NCBI GenBank assembly: GCA_963693285.1
Contig: OY848919.1
Location: 1,697,594 to 1,761,593, forward strand
DNA length: 64,000 bases
Origin: Xestospongia muta
Lineage: Eukaryota > Porifera > Demospongiae > Haplosclerida > Petrosiidae
Direction of reading: 5' to 3'
In this document: piece after piece, positions 38,320-50,706 of the stretch
Layout of the letters: each line of letters begins with the position of its first letter
Position numbering within the stretch: the first letter of the stretch is position 1
Made by a program: the position numbers and the translations under genes
Notes under the pieces: generated by a model
What the model was told of the DNA's origin: nothing
Databases searched by the model: none
Seen by the model: the letters and a program-made list of their open reading frames with translations, nothing else

Positions 38320-40350
38320 AGCATGTACACCTTACAACATTGGTCTATCAACTCAAAACTTAGACACATTATATTAGCTATTTAGTTATGCATTTACACT
38401 ATATACTCTATAATCTAAGACCAGTACAGTTAATACCTATATTCTATGATTTAGTTGTTAATTAATGTGTGTACATATCACTGCTCAACATGATTAGAAA
38501 AAATCTTTGCCATTTTATACCTCATGAACAATTGAACATACTCTGTTTTATAGCAGTATGTTATGTCTCATGATCAGCACGTGCAACTGCTAGCTCCATC
38601 CAACAAATGATATAGACAGTTAATTTAATAGTAGTTATTGTTGACTATATTTGTACAATATTCCTGATGAGCTATGGTAAGCATCAATTACATGACACAG
38701 ACATATTGTAAAATACTGAGTGGTTATACTCAATTATATACAGTACATGCAGATGTCAAATATTGGACATTACATTGTAAGGATGAGTCCTTGTATGTAA
38801 CTGTTAACTAACCCATATAATAAGACTAACAGCTGTGAATCTGATATTAGTATGTATATTAGAGGGCTATATTTGATTACAACATATTAGCTGTCATTTT
38901 TATGAGTCATTTTGTTTAGGTTTTATTTTTGTTGTAATATAATTCTATAATTTTCTCTACTATATCATACATGATATGACACATATGATGACACACTATT
39001 TACTTACCATTTTTTAGAAAACACAATAGCATGCTGGCACGTATACAAAATGAGAGAAGTTTGTTTAAAGTTGTGATCCTAATGTACCAAATTACAACTG
39101 ATTGAATCATGATTGGTCACTTGAAGAGGTGACATTCTTTAGTGTAATATAAAGAATCTTAGCTAGGTTAGTATTTGATTGTTATTCTCTATTGGAGTAT
39201 ATAACTTAAAACATAGTACTACAATCAGTAGCAATAACATACATTGGAGTGATAGATATGCTTATTTATGCGTGAATCCATATCCTGCCACAGAAAATCC
39301 TATATATATATACTTTCTATCACCTGAGCTAATAAAACATAACCACATACCACAATGATTAAGGACCATATACCATGATGACTAGGGACCAATTTTAAGT
39401 TTGTCCATGGCCACTACAGAGCATGTGTAAGTCTATTCCACCTTATAACTTGTGGAAGCAATTGCTGGTTAATGCTAACAAATATTATTGTAGTTGACCA
39501 TGAGACTTTACTATACTGATCATAACAGAAAGCTAGTATATGCTATGACATGTATTATTGTTAATACAATTTATGACAGAGTTCTTGTATCAATAAAATA
39601 TGTATGTGTTAGGTATTATCCATCTGTGCATGTGCATTTAACTAAGTGGAATATACACATTGGATAACACATCAATATAATATATATTTCTTCTGCTTTC
39701 TTCATCTCTTTCTACTGTACATGTCATTTAATATAATTTTTAACCCTCTGTGAAATCTTATTGAAGTTAGTTGTGATTTGTAGCAAGTTTGTGTGACTTT
39801 TAATTTGCTATGAATTATTATCTCATAATCCAATAAATTGTTCGCTCAGATGAAGTGATATTTAAGTTGTACTACTGCAACCCTCGCCCACGCCTGCGGC
39901 GAGGGTTAATGAATTTAATAAATTGTAATAATTTGTGAGCCCGAATAGTTTCATTTCCGGGAACTCCCTCATCATACATACTTTATTTTAGCTGATATAA
40001 TGAAACTTACTGTGGTCTTGATTGGTCTTCTTGTTCTATTCTCATCTATCAATGGACAAGGTACATCTACTAGTAGTGGGAATTGTAGATAAAATATACT
40101 TTGTTAGATAGTTACTGCCTCAGGTTATTAAATATTAGGAATAATCTGAGGTGTATCTTGTATAGTTATCAGTGATATTATGCTAATTTTTAACTTTAAA
40201 ACTCAAGAATATCCACTTCAGTAACATGCTGGCTATCCTGCCAAGTGATATCCTCCTCAGCATATGCTGACATCCTCCTGAGGGATATCATCCTCAGCAA
40301 CCTGCCCTTTATCCACCTGAAGCATATCCACTTCAGCGGTACTGGATGAT
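38320..40350. repeat. Array spacer, unit 3, shortened
   Basis: Matches units 1 and 2 but lacks the SRCR exon-2 fragment (the join is near 39198) and has only two copies of the 23-bp repeat (about 39348-39390). It keeps the death-gene-upstream copy (39409-39662) and the signal-plus-tail relic, which here runs straight into exon 5 of gene 5. Confidence 0.8.
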
Positions 40351-43140
40351 ACAGTAATGGATTAAGTTCTCAGCCAATTTGGTTGGACAATGTTCAATGT
40401 ACTAGTTCATCTACTAGTTGTCTTGCTTATTGTGAGGTCTGCCCATCATATGAGTATCATGATTGTATTCATAGTGAAGATGTCTCATTGGAATGTGGTT
40501 AGTAATTGATGAAATGATTGTGTTCAATTCTTTGAGTTTGTCCACAGAATTCTCTTTATCTCGTACTAGTGGTCCATATGCTACACTTGGTACCTGTCGC
40601 TATGCTAAACCACCAAGTAATTTACTATTTAGATCAATTAATACCATAATAATATTACTGTACCTTAATTCATATATTATACTGTTAATTGATAAGAGAA
40701 TGTAGTCAAAGGTCAGAGTACTTATATAGTATTTTTTTGGTTCTTGATAAAGCTGGTTTCTTAGCATAAGTAAATATGTTTTTATATAAGTGATAGCAAA
40801 ACAATTGTGATTTTTTATGTTTTATAATTTTGTTTATTTTACTATTATAGGCACTTCATCTATTACAAACACTATTACAAGTACTTCAACTGTTACAGGT
40901 ACATCATATAGTACAGATATGTTAATTAGAAAAATCTATAATAGATGTCGTTTACAAAAAGCATGACAACCAGTACATTACAACATAAAATATGTTGTTA
41001 TTTTTTACTTTTGGTAGATAATGTCCATTTAGCACTCACTAAATAAAAGTTATATTAGTCCAAATATTACATTATATTGTATCATTGTATTATATGTTGC
41101 TATGAGTGATGAAGTTGTCATAGTTGTGCAATAGTGCAGTGTTGTACGTTGCTTACTGCTGTGTATAGTATTATATGTATAAGGGGTGTGTCTATATACA
41201 ACATCAACAGATGCTATGTTTTTATATCTATCATAACTTTACTCACTGAAAGTATTTGACATGGTACAGTTGATGATAACTTGCTTTTCTTGATTTGTTG
41301 TTTACATCCATTGATTACTATGGAATCTAACATTAATGAGAATTACCCACCGTATAATTTGTTACTATGTACAACAGCACTCAACTCCTACAGTTACTAT
41401 GATACTGTGTACAACATACCAACAAATTATATAGTGAGTAATTACATATATTTCAGATTCCAAAGTAATCCATCAATGTAAGTTATTAAATGGTTATTAA
41501 AAACTGATTTATATTCTCTCTCTTTCTATATATAGCAATTCCAACTACTACACGTAAGTTGATTACTTACTATATATAGACAATCTATAATACATGTGGA
41601 TCATTTGTGAAACAAAGAAACAGAATACATATATATTATACATAATGGTCGAAAGCGTAGGAAATATATAATGCTGCCATATTGGGACAGTTCAGTGTTA
41701 TATTATACAAACCAGTCCATGCAAGTTTGACAAATGATATACCAACATTTGGTGGCTGGTCAAGAGGTTTTTGGTGATATACCGCTCTGGCTTGAGGTAT
41801 ACAGTCCTCATACAGCAACACCATGTGGTACATGGAATGTATGTTAAGCCTTTTAGCCAATTAGAGTCTGTTATTATATATGTCTAGATGCTGGATTTTC
41901 ATGTAACACATCTGACTAAATGCATAATTTTGTTTTAACCAACTACAGAGATACATGGATGACTATTCTAGTTCATGTCATAGCTGTTATATTATAGTTT
42001 TTAGTAATAATAATTTGATTTTAATTTTGTCTGCATCAAAGAAAAGACAGTCAGAAAATAATTTGATAAAATTCAGACAAGTAACTTAATAGCACTTAAT
42101 ATCATAAGTACAAAACAGCCAGTATTTTTAATTTCATTAGATTTTGATTTTCCAATGCTTTAAAGTAAAACCCAACCAAAACATTAATCAAGCGTGAACA
42201 CAGTGGACCTAAAAATGATCACAGAAATAAATTTTAAGTAAATTTTTTAGCTACAAAATTGTACATCCATGAATAAAACTGGCTATGTAGTATTATACAA
42301 ATTACTGGTAACATTATAATTTTGTCTTTTTTTCTCTTTTTATATAGCCAATTCAGTTAATGTAGGTATGTTAATAATTAATAAATTTTGCTCTTGTACA
42401 AATGCAGCTTTAATGAATTCACAGAACAAAGACAATCATTTTGAATACATACATACATACTGTAGCTATAAGCTACAATATTATCCCTATGTAATCCTAG
42501 CATAATTCAAAATGACTTAGTAATATTTATTATGATTGAAAATACTTCATGATTATAGAAAAAGTAATTTATATAATAGTCTAATTTCAGCATTTTTTTA
42601 TCTCTAGGTGGTACCAGTAGCAGTGTTGGTGCTATTATAGGAGGTGTGATGGCACTTATAGTGGTTATATGTATTGTTATTCCAGTTCCATTGATTATTT
42701 GTTGTTACCTAGGTGTGGGTATTGGTACTGCTTGCCGTAACACACCTAATTCTACTGTTGTAACAGGTTTACCAACAACCACTACTACCACTGCTGTTAC
42801 TACTGATACCAATATGGATTATTCTACTGCTAATGCACCTTCCCCATATTCTCAACCTCCTTCTGTTGCTTATCCTGCTGGTGGATATCCTCAACAGACT
42901 TATCGTGCTACAGGGTATCCTCAAGAACATCTTTGTCCCTATCCTCTCCAGCCACTTGGAGAATATCCACCTCAGCAACATGCTGGTTATCCTGCCGAGG
43001 GATATCCACCTCAGCAACATGCTGGTTATCCTGCCGAGGGATATCCTCCTCAGCAATATGTTGGCTATCGACATGAGGGATACCCTGCTCGGCAACCTGC
43101 CGTTTATCCACCTGAAGCATATCCACTTCAGCAGTACTAG
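40000..43140 (+). CDS. SRCR receptor gene 5: chimera lacking SRCR1 and half of SRCR2
   Basis: Present: signal exon 40000-40060, then a tail remnant (40201-40345) fused at ACTGGATGATACAG to exon 5 (40355-40497), exon 6 40548-40616, exon 7 40851-40898, exon 8 41536-41553, exon 9 42348-42365, exon 10 42608-43140. Exons 2, 3 and 4 are absent. Exon 5 enters in phase 2 and cannot follow exon 1 in frame; exon 1 to exon 6 can, giving about 248 residues with no SRCR domain: signal, Cys linker, stalk, helix, tail. The tail has 39-bp repeats coding [13 protein letters not shown] and a QPAVYPPEAY ending, no PPPY. Either a decoy or mucin-like membrane protein or a pseudogene; the good exons 6-10 do not decide it. 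Confidence 0.6.
41306..41478. mobile_element. Fold-back element in stalk intron of SRCR gene 5
   Basis: Arms begin CCATTGATTACTATGGAATC and end GATTCCAAAGTAATCCATCAATG (in two parts). The centre is longer than in genes 1-4, with a TACAGTTACTATGATACTG stretch, and is shared with gene 6. Confidence 0.65.
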
Positions 43141-44444
43141 TCTATTTACTCATTAATTGGACACAATATAGTAACTATTTAGTTTTGCTTTTTAGATATA
43201 CATGGATTTAAAGTTTAGGCAAACTTGATAAATAAAATTTATAAGAAAGTTTTTAATAATTTTGTTTACATGTATGCAGTTTTTCAATCTTAACTGTAGC
43301 CATAGGCTTTGAAAACTAGTATGTTTTATTAATATTGTTGGTCTATATTAAAAGGTGTTACATTTCATCTATCTATTGTATAAACTAAGATGTATACACA
43401 AATCATTGCTCAACATATGATTAGAAAAACTTGCTGCCATTCTTATATCTCATGAACAGTAAATACACTCTGTATACCATGTTTTTGTTTCATAATCAAC
43501 ATGTGCAATTTCTCCCTCCAACAAATGATAGGCAGTTATTGAAACATTTGGTTGGTATATCTAATTTTGAATTCAATTAAAAATTACATAATCAAGTAAA
43601 AAAAATTCTAAAAAATCGCTATCATTAAATGTAGCCAGAAGTAGGAAGAACCGTGTGGACATCTCTACATAGTAGCCACATGCAAAAGCACCTTAACACA
43701 ATATTTACATTTGAAAGCTATTTCACAGCTATTGTCAGTACACTTCTTAAATAAAATCCTCATTTTTTATCAAAATAATTAACAGTATTTACTTTAAACT
43801 ACTTCTTATATGGGACTAGTTGTCTATTATAATAATCTTTAATAAAATTTTCTTTGGTAGTTTATGTTTGTAATACCAATTGCGTATTTTGTATATACCG
43901 TACAACTTAATCAAATTTGTGGAATGTTCTCTATGACAGACCTTCTTTGTTTCAGATCCTTTCAATGTGAAGAAATTTCCATTAACAAAACGGTTATACA
44001 CATAGACAAAGAGATATCATTTAGCAAATCACACAATAATGTGATGAGAATTCTTATTTTGAGCTTTATAAGAGTTTCTGTGAATTTCCTCCAGACACTG
44101 TTAAGAAGTACTTCAATGAGGAATGGCATTCACTAAGGGAACAATGGACAATTGGAATAAAGTTTAGCAAGTGAAATTTCCTAAATTTCACCAATTATAC
44201 TCAAATGTATTAATTCAAACAGAAGTCAATATTAAGTAGGTATTTGTCTTACACATATATTATATACTATTATAAGTGTTATTGGTTCAGATAAATAAGT
44301 TTGTACCATTGACTCTCAAACGCCCACTTTATTAATGAATTAATTATAGTGAAATTAGTGATAATTGTTAAAACCATAGACCCTCAAGGGAATAATAGGT
44401 ACAAGGAATTTCCTCATCAGTCATATATTTTGCAGCTGATAATA
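43141..44444. other. Spacer between SRCR genes 5 and 6
   Basis: Contains the gene 5 3' flank and, from about 43845, a block similar to 25110-25480 and 49675-50025 (frames start like MFVIPIAYF but do not stay open across copies). The 5' flank of gene 6 (TCATCAGTCATATATTTTGC, then AGCTGATAATAATGA) matches that of gene 1. Confidence 0.5.
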
Positions 44445-47400
44445 ATGAAACTTACTGTTGTCTTGATTGGTCTTCTTGTTCTATTTTCATCTGTCAATGG
44501 ACAAGGTACATCTACTAGTAGTAGGGAATGTATAAAATATACCATGTTAGGTAGTTACTGCCTCAATTTATATATTAGTGATGAACTGAAGTATGACTTG
44601 TAAAGTTAGTTATCAGTCATATTGTGCTAATTCTTAGCTTTAAAATTAACAATTCTGTCTCATGTCAGACCCCTTGATTAGAATCTACCTTGTTAATATT
44701 AATTTCAGGTGTTGGAGCACTTCGTTTAGTAAGAAACAATTACTATTCCACAATCCAAGCCTATACATCTGGTATAGTAGAGATCTACTATAGTAGTACT
44801 TGGGGTAATATCTGTGATGATAGTTATTTTGGTTACAGTGAAGCTAATGTGATATGTCATCAATTGGCATTTACTGGTGTCTCCATTTATGGTAATGCTG
44901 GAAGTACAACATTGTGAGTTTACTATTTAGCATATTATTGGTTTGTTCAGATCAATGTTAAAAACATTTGTATTTAGTATATATATCATATATATTATAT
45001 TATATTATATGTGACTTGATTTGCAACAAGGAACCACTTCTATCAAAGTATTTGTCACATGATTTGTGAAGATAAACCACTGTTAAAACATCTGAAAATC
45101 AGTTTTGTATGGATATATTTATCATGAATAGTTGTTTATGTATAGCAGCTGTATGTATACACAAAACTGATTTCATAACATAATTATACTCAATAAATTT
45201 ATAATCATGTCTAGATATGGAAATGACACTAATCCTGTATTACTTGAAGATGTGAATTGTTCAACTAGTAACTACCTTGTACTCTTACAGTGTAGTTATA
45301 ATTATAGATACTCTTCCTATTGTAATGATGACTCTCGTGATGCTTTTGTTGTTTGTTGTAAGTAATAATAATTACATTATTGAAATAATTATTATAATTG
45401 TAATATGTATTTAGATACTACCAAGATTTGGAATAGTAATCCCTATTCAGGACAAGTCCGTATAGTGGGTGGAGATTATTCCAATCGTGGTCGTCTTGAG
45501 GTCTATTGTAATGGACAGTGGGGAACAGTTTGTGATGATAGTTTTGGCTCAACTGATGCTAATGTTGCCTGTAGACAGTTGGGATATTCAGACTATTCTC
45601 GTTATGATTATACCTCAATTTAGTGAGTTAGCTTTCTTTAAAAGAATTACAAGTTTCTTTCTGGTATAAAGCTAGTGTGTCAAAAGGTTTAGTTACATGT
45701 CTACATTAAAACTTGCTTATATAATATAATATTTTAAATTATGTACTATTTTTATAGTTATGGATCCAATTCTCAGCCAATTTGGTTGGACAATGTTCAA
45801 TGTACTAGTTCATCTACTAGTTGTCTTGCTTATTGTGAGGGCTGCCCATCACATGAGTATCATAATTGTGTTCATAACGAAGATGTCTCATTGGAATGTG
45901 GTTAGTAATTAATGAAATGATTTTGTTTCCCTTTTTGACTTTTGTTCACAGAATTTTCTTTATCTCGTATTTGGGGGCCATTTGCTAGACTTGATACCTG
46001 TCGCTATGCTAACCCACTAAGTAATTTTCTATTTAGATCAATAAATACCATAATACTATTACTGTTATCTCAATTCACATATCATTATATATCATTATTA
46101 TATTATTATATCATTATATTGTTGTGTCAATTCATACATCATACTGTTAATTTATATTAGTTATACAATGAAGTCAAAGGTCAGAGTATTTAAATATATT
46201 TAGTATAGTGAGCTAGTTCCTCCTCCTTTTGATAAGGTAACAGGTGGAGGTGGGTCTAGAAAATATCATTTTCCTACATCAGTGAACTTCTTTATTCCAT
46301 TCTTTTCACAGTGTAGAATAAAGGACAACTAAAACAGAAAAAAGGAACTCGTGGATTATCAGTTTATACAAACACTATGTAAACATTGTAATACTGCCTC
46401 ACATGCCACATATTCCAATGAGCAGTAAGCCTAGTTCACTTCTAGATCCTCTTCTGTCCATCAGCTTATCAAAAAGGAGGAGGGGGTAGCTCATTAGACT
46501 AATATATATTGTATTTTTTGGTTCTTTATACTGCTGGTTCAATAGCATAATCAAATATGTTTTAATAGTAGCAAAAACAAAATAATTGTGTATATTTATA
46601 TTATATATTTTTTCTTTTATTATGATAGGCACTACAACAATTACAAGCACTTTAACTGTTACAAGTACTTCGACTCTTTCAGATACTTCAATTAGTAGAG
46701 GTATGTTAATTAGAAAAATTTATAATAGATGTGGATTGCAAAGAACATGCATGGACAACCAATGCATTACAACAAACAGAAAATGCGTTGTTTTTCTTAC
46801 TTTTGGTAGGTAGTATCCATTTACCACTTACTAATAGTTATATTAGTCCAAATATTACTTTACATTGTATCATGACAGCTGTTGATATGTATAGTGAAGT
46901 TGTCGTAGGTGTATAATCCCAATATATGTATAGAGTATAATGTTTGTGTATTGATTACTGCTGTGTGTTGCATTATATTTACTATGGTATGTCTATATAC
47001 AACATCAACAGATGCTGTTTTTATATCTATCATAACTTTGTTCACTGAGAGTTAATAAATGAATATAATGATTGATTACAACTTATTCTATTTGATCTAT
47101 TACTTAGATCCATGGATTACTATGGAATCTAATATTAATGTTAATTACTCACTATATAATTTGTTACTGTGTACAACAGCACTCAACTCCTACAGTTACT
47201 ACATGCAATTACTGTGTATAGTATGCTAACAAATTATACAGTGAGTAATTCACATACATTTCAGATTCCATACTAATCCACCAATGAAACTTATAAATTG
47301 GTTATTAAAATAACTGATTTATATTCTCTCTCTTTCTATATATAGCAATTCCAACTACTACACGTAAGTTAATTAGTTGCTATATATAGACAATCCATAA

Positions 47401-48959
47401 TACATGTGGATCATTTGTGAAACAAAGAAACAGAATACATATATAGTATACATGATGGTTAAAAGTGTAGGAGATATATAATGCTGCTATATATACTGGG
47501 ACAATTCATAGTTTATGTCATACAAACCTGTCCATGCAAGTTCAACAGTGATATACCAAATTTTGTGGCTGCATGGTCAAGAGATTTTTGGTGATATACC
47601 ACTCTGTCCTGAGGTATACAGTCCTTGTACAGCACCACCATGTAGTACATGAAATGTCAGTTAGCCTTTTAGCCATACACGCTGGATTTTCATGCAACAC
47701 GTCTGACTAAATGCATAATGTTGTTTTAACCAACTACAGAGATGCATAAATGACTATTCTAGTTCGTGTGATAGCTGTTATATTATAGTTCTTAGTAATA
47801 ATAATTTGATTTTTATTTTTTTTTCATCAAATACAAGGTAGTCAAAAAATAATTTGATAAATTCAGACAAGTCACTTAATAGCACTTAATATCATAAGTA
47901 CAAACAGCCAGTATTTTTAATTTCATTAGATTTTGATTTTTCAAGCTTTCAAATAAAATCCTAAAAAATTAATCGAGTGTGAACACAGAGGACATAAAAA
48001 CAATTACATAAATAAATTTTAAGTAAATTTTTAGCTACAAAATTGTACATCCATGAATAAAACTGGCTATGTAGTATTATACAAATTACTGGTAACATTA
48101 TAATTTTGTCTTTTTTTCTCTTTTTATATAGCCAATTCAGTTAATGTAGGTATGTTAATAATTAATAAATTTTGCTCTTGTACAAATGCAGCTTTAATGA
48201 ATTCACAGAACAAAGACAAACATTTTGAATACATACATGCATACTATAGCTATAAAGCTATGATATTATCCCTATGTAACTCTAACATAATTCAATTAAC
48301 TTGTAATATTTATTATTATTCAAAATTCTTCATGATTATAAAAAATGTAATGTAATAGTCTAAATGTCTGCAATTGTTTATCTCTAGGTGGTACCAGTAG
48401 CAGTGTTGGTGCTATTATAGGAGGAGTGATGGCACTTATAATAGTTATATGTGTTCTTATTGCAATTCCATTGATTATTTGTTGTTGTCTGGGTGTGGGT
48501 ATTGGTACTGCTTGCCGTAAAATAACTCATTCTACTGTTGTAACAGGTTTACCAACAACCACTATTACCAATACTGTTACTACTGATACCAATATGGATT
48601 ATTCTGCTGCTAATGCACCTTACCCATATTCTCAACCTCCTTCTGTTCCTTATCCTGCTACAAGATATCCTCAAGAAAATCCTCGTCTCTATCCTCTGCA
48701 GCCACCTGGAGAATATCCACCTCAGCAACATGCTGGCTATCCTGCCGAGGGATATCCTCCTCAGCAACATGCTGGTTATCCTGCCGAGGGATATCATCCT
48801 CAGCAACATGCTGGTTATCCTGCCGAGGGATATCCTCCTCAGCAACATGCTGCCTATCCTCCTGAGGGATATCCTCTTCAACAATATGCTGGCTATCAAT
48901 ATGAGGGATATCCTTCTCAGCAACCCGCCCTTTATCCACCTGAAGCATATCCACTATAG
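44445..48959 (+). CDS. SRCR receptor gene 6: complete, longest tail
   Basis: Ten exons, one frame, 502 residues: 44445-44505, 44709-44913, 45215-45357, 45415-45622, 45758-45900, 45952-46020, 46629-46700, 47346-47363, 48132-48149, 48388-48959. SRCR1 reads [21 protein letters not shown]2 reads [16 protein letters not shown] at its patch. Exon 7 is 72 bp and ends ISRG at a GTATGT donor. The tail has about five 39-bp repeats coding [17 protein letters not shown] units and ends [12 protein letters not shown]; the PPPY of other copies reads NPRLY. Intron 1 is short (203 bp) and intron 2 has lost the sequence around it seen in gene 3. A 291-bp inverted-repeat element lies in intron 6. All donors and acceptors are standard. 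Confidence 0.88.
46206..46496. mobile_element. 291-bp inverted-repeat element in intron 6 of SRCR gene 6
   Basis: Ends TAGTGAGCTA and AGCTCATTA, continuing inward as CCTCCTCCTTTTGATAAG on the left and CTTATCAAAAAGGAGGAGG on the right. Genes 1, 3 and 5 lack this block at the same place, so it is an insertion. No coding frame. Confidence 0.75.
47110..47286. mobile_element. Fold-back element in stalk intron of SRCR gene 6
   Basis: Arms CCATGGATTACTATGGAATC and GATTCCATACTAATCCACC with a long centre shared with gene 5. Confidence 0.65.
48716..48912 (+). repeat. Coding 39-bp minisatellite in the tail of gene 6
   Basis: About five units of 39 bp (CCTCAGCAACATGCTGG, then TATCCTGCCGAGGGATAT) code Tyr-Pro-rich 13-residue repeats. 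Gene 5 has about three; genes 2-4 have one partial unit. Antisense frames here are by-products. Confidence 0.85.
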
Positions 48960-50706
48960 CAGTACTAGTCTATTTACTCATTAATTGGACACAATATAGT
49001 AGCTGTTTTTTAAAGTCTAGGCAAACTCAATAGATGAAATTTATAAGAAAGTTTTTAATAATTTTGTTTGCATGTTTGCAGTTTTTGAATCTTAACTGTA
49101 GCCATAGGCTTTGAAAACTAGTATGTTTTATTGTTATATTGTTAGTTTATATTAAAAGGTGTTACATTTCATCTGTATATCATATAAACTAAGATGTATA
49201 CACAAATTATTCCCCATTATGATTAGAAAAACTTGCTGCCATTCTTATATCTCGTGAACAGTAAATACACTCTGTATACCATGTTTTGTCTCATGATCAA
49301 CACGTGCAATTTCTCCCTCCAACAAATGATAGACAGTTATTGAAACATTTGGTTGGTATATCTTATTAAGAATTCAATTAAAAATTACGTAATCAAGTAA
49401 AGAAATTCTAAAAAATTGCTATCGTTAAATATAGGGATGGCGGTGAAAACATCTCAATCAAACAAGCTGCAAGTAGGAAGAACCGTATGGACATCTCTAA
49501 ATAGTAGCCACACAGAAGCACCTTAACACAATATTTACATTTGAAAGCTATTTCACAGCTATTGTCAGTACACTTTTTAAATAAAATCCTCATTTTTTAT
49601 CTAAATAATTAACAGTATTTACTTTAAACTACTTCTTATATGGGACTAGTTGTCTATTATAATAATCTTTAATAAAATTTTCTTTGGTAGTTTATGTTTG
49701 TAATACCAATTGCATATTTTGTATATACTGTACAACTTAATCAAACTTGTGAAATGTTCTCTATGACAGACTTTCTTTGTTTCAGATCCTTTCAATGTGA
49801 AATTTCCATTAACAAAATAGGTATACACAAAGACAAAGAGATTTATACCTGAATATCATTTAGCAAATCACATGAATATGATAAGAATTCTTATTTTTAT
49901 TATAAGAGTTTCTGTGAATTTCCTCCAGGCACTGTTAAGAAGTACTTCAATGAGGAATAGCATTCACTAAGGGAACAATGGACAATTGGAATAAGTTTAG
50001 CAAGTGAAATTTCCTAAATTCTGGCAACAATAGACTCAAATGTATTAATTCAAAATTGAAGTCAGTGTTAAGTAGATATTTGTCCTTAGAAGATTTCATT
50101 GCTAATTTCTTTCTCATTCTGAGAGCAATGATTCAGAAAGATATCATAAAGCTACCCTCATGTCCCAAAAAGTTACGATTTTTTATCACTCTATCAAGAC
50201 GCTACTACAGTTGAATATATTAAGCTCCTTACTCCTTATGTTTATAAATCTGTCACTATGCTATTAGAAGAAAAATCTAAAGTGAAATAGGAAGAAAAAT
50301 CTACTGCCAACTTTTTCATGGTTCCTTACAGCAAAAAGTCATCAATACAACTCCTGATAGCTGGTCATGCTATTTCAAACAGTCATGGAAACATATATTT
50401 GCCATTCATGTTATTCATAATAACGTTTTTCATAATTTGTTTATTTGTTACATATATATTATATACTATTATAAGTGTTATCGGTTTCTTCAAGTAACCA
50501 AAAAATGATCTTATTAATTAATATAATTAATATTAACTAAAGCAGTTATTATCAAAAGGGTTAAAAATAGGTATCACGAGCTCTATAGGTATTTTAATTT
50601 TTCTGCCGTTGTCGGCACACTAAACACTTTGCGGAAACCTCAAACCAGGTCCTCAATAGGCACCAGGAACTCCCCTCATTAGTCATATACTTTGCAGCTG
50701 ATAATA
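48960..50706. other. Spacer between SRCR genes 6 and 7
   Basis: Gene 6 3' flank, then the block like 25110-25480 (about 49675-50025), then the shared upstream block of genes 2, 3, 4 and 7 from about 50050. The CACGTG site reads CACGAG here (50575-50580), 132 bp before the ATG. Confidence 0.5.

Noticed and set aside
42769..43126. Long antisense frames opposite the receptor tails (also 17597-17980, 48549-48954)
   Set aside because: They are opposite-strand shadows of the repetitive tail codons.
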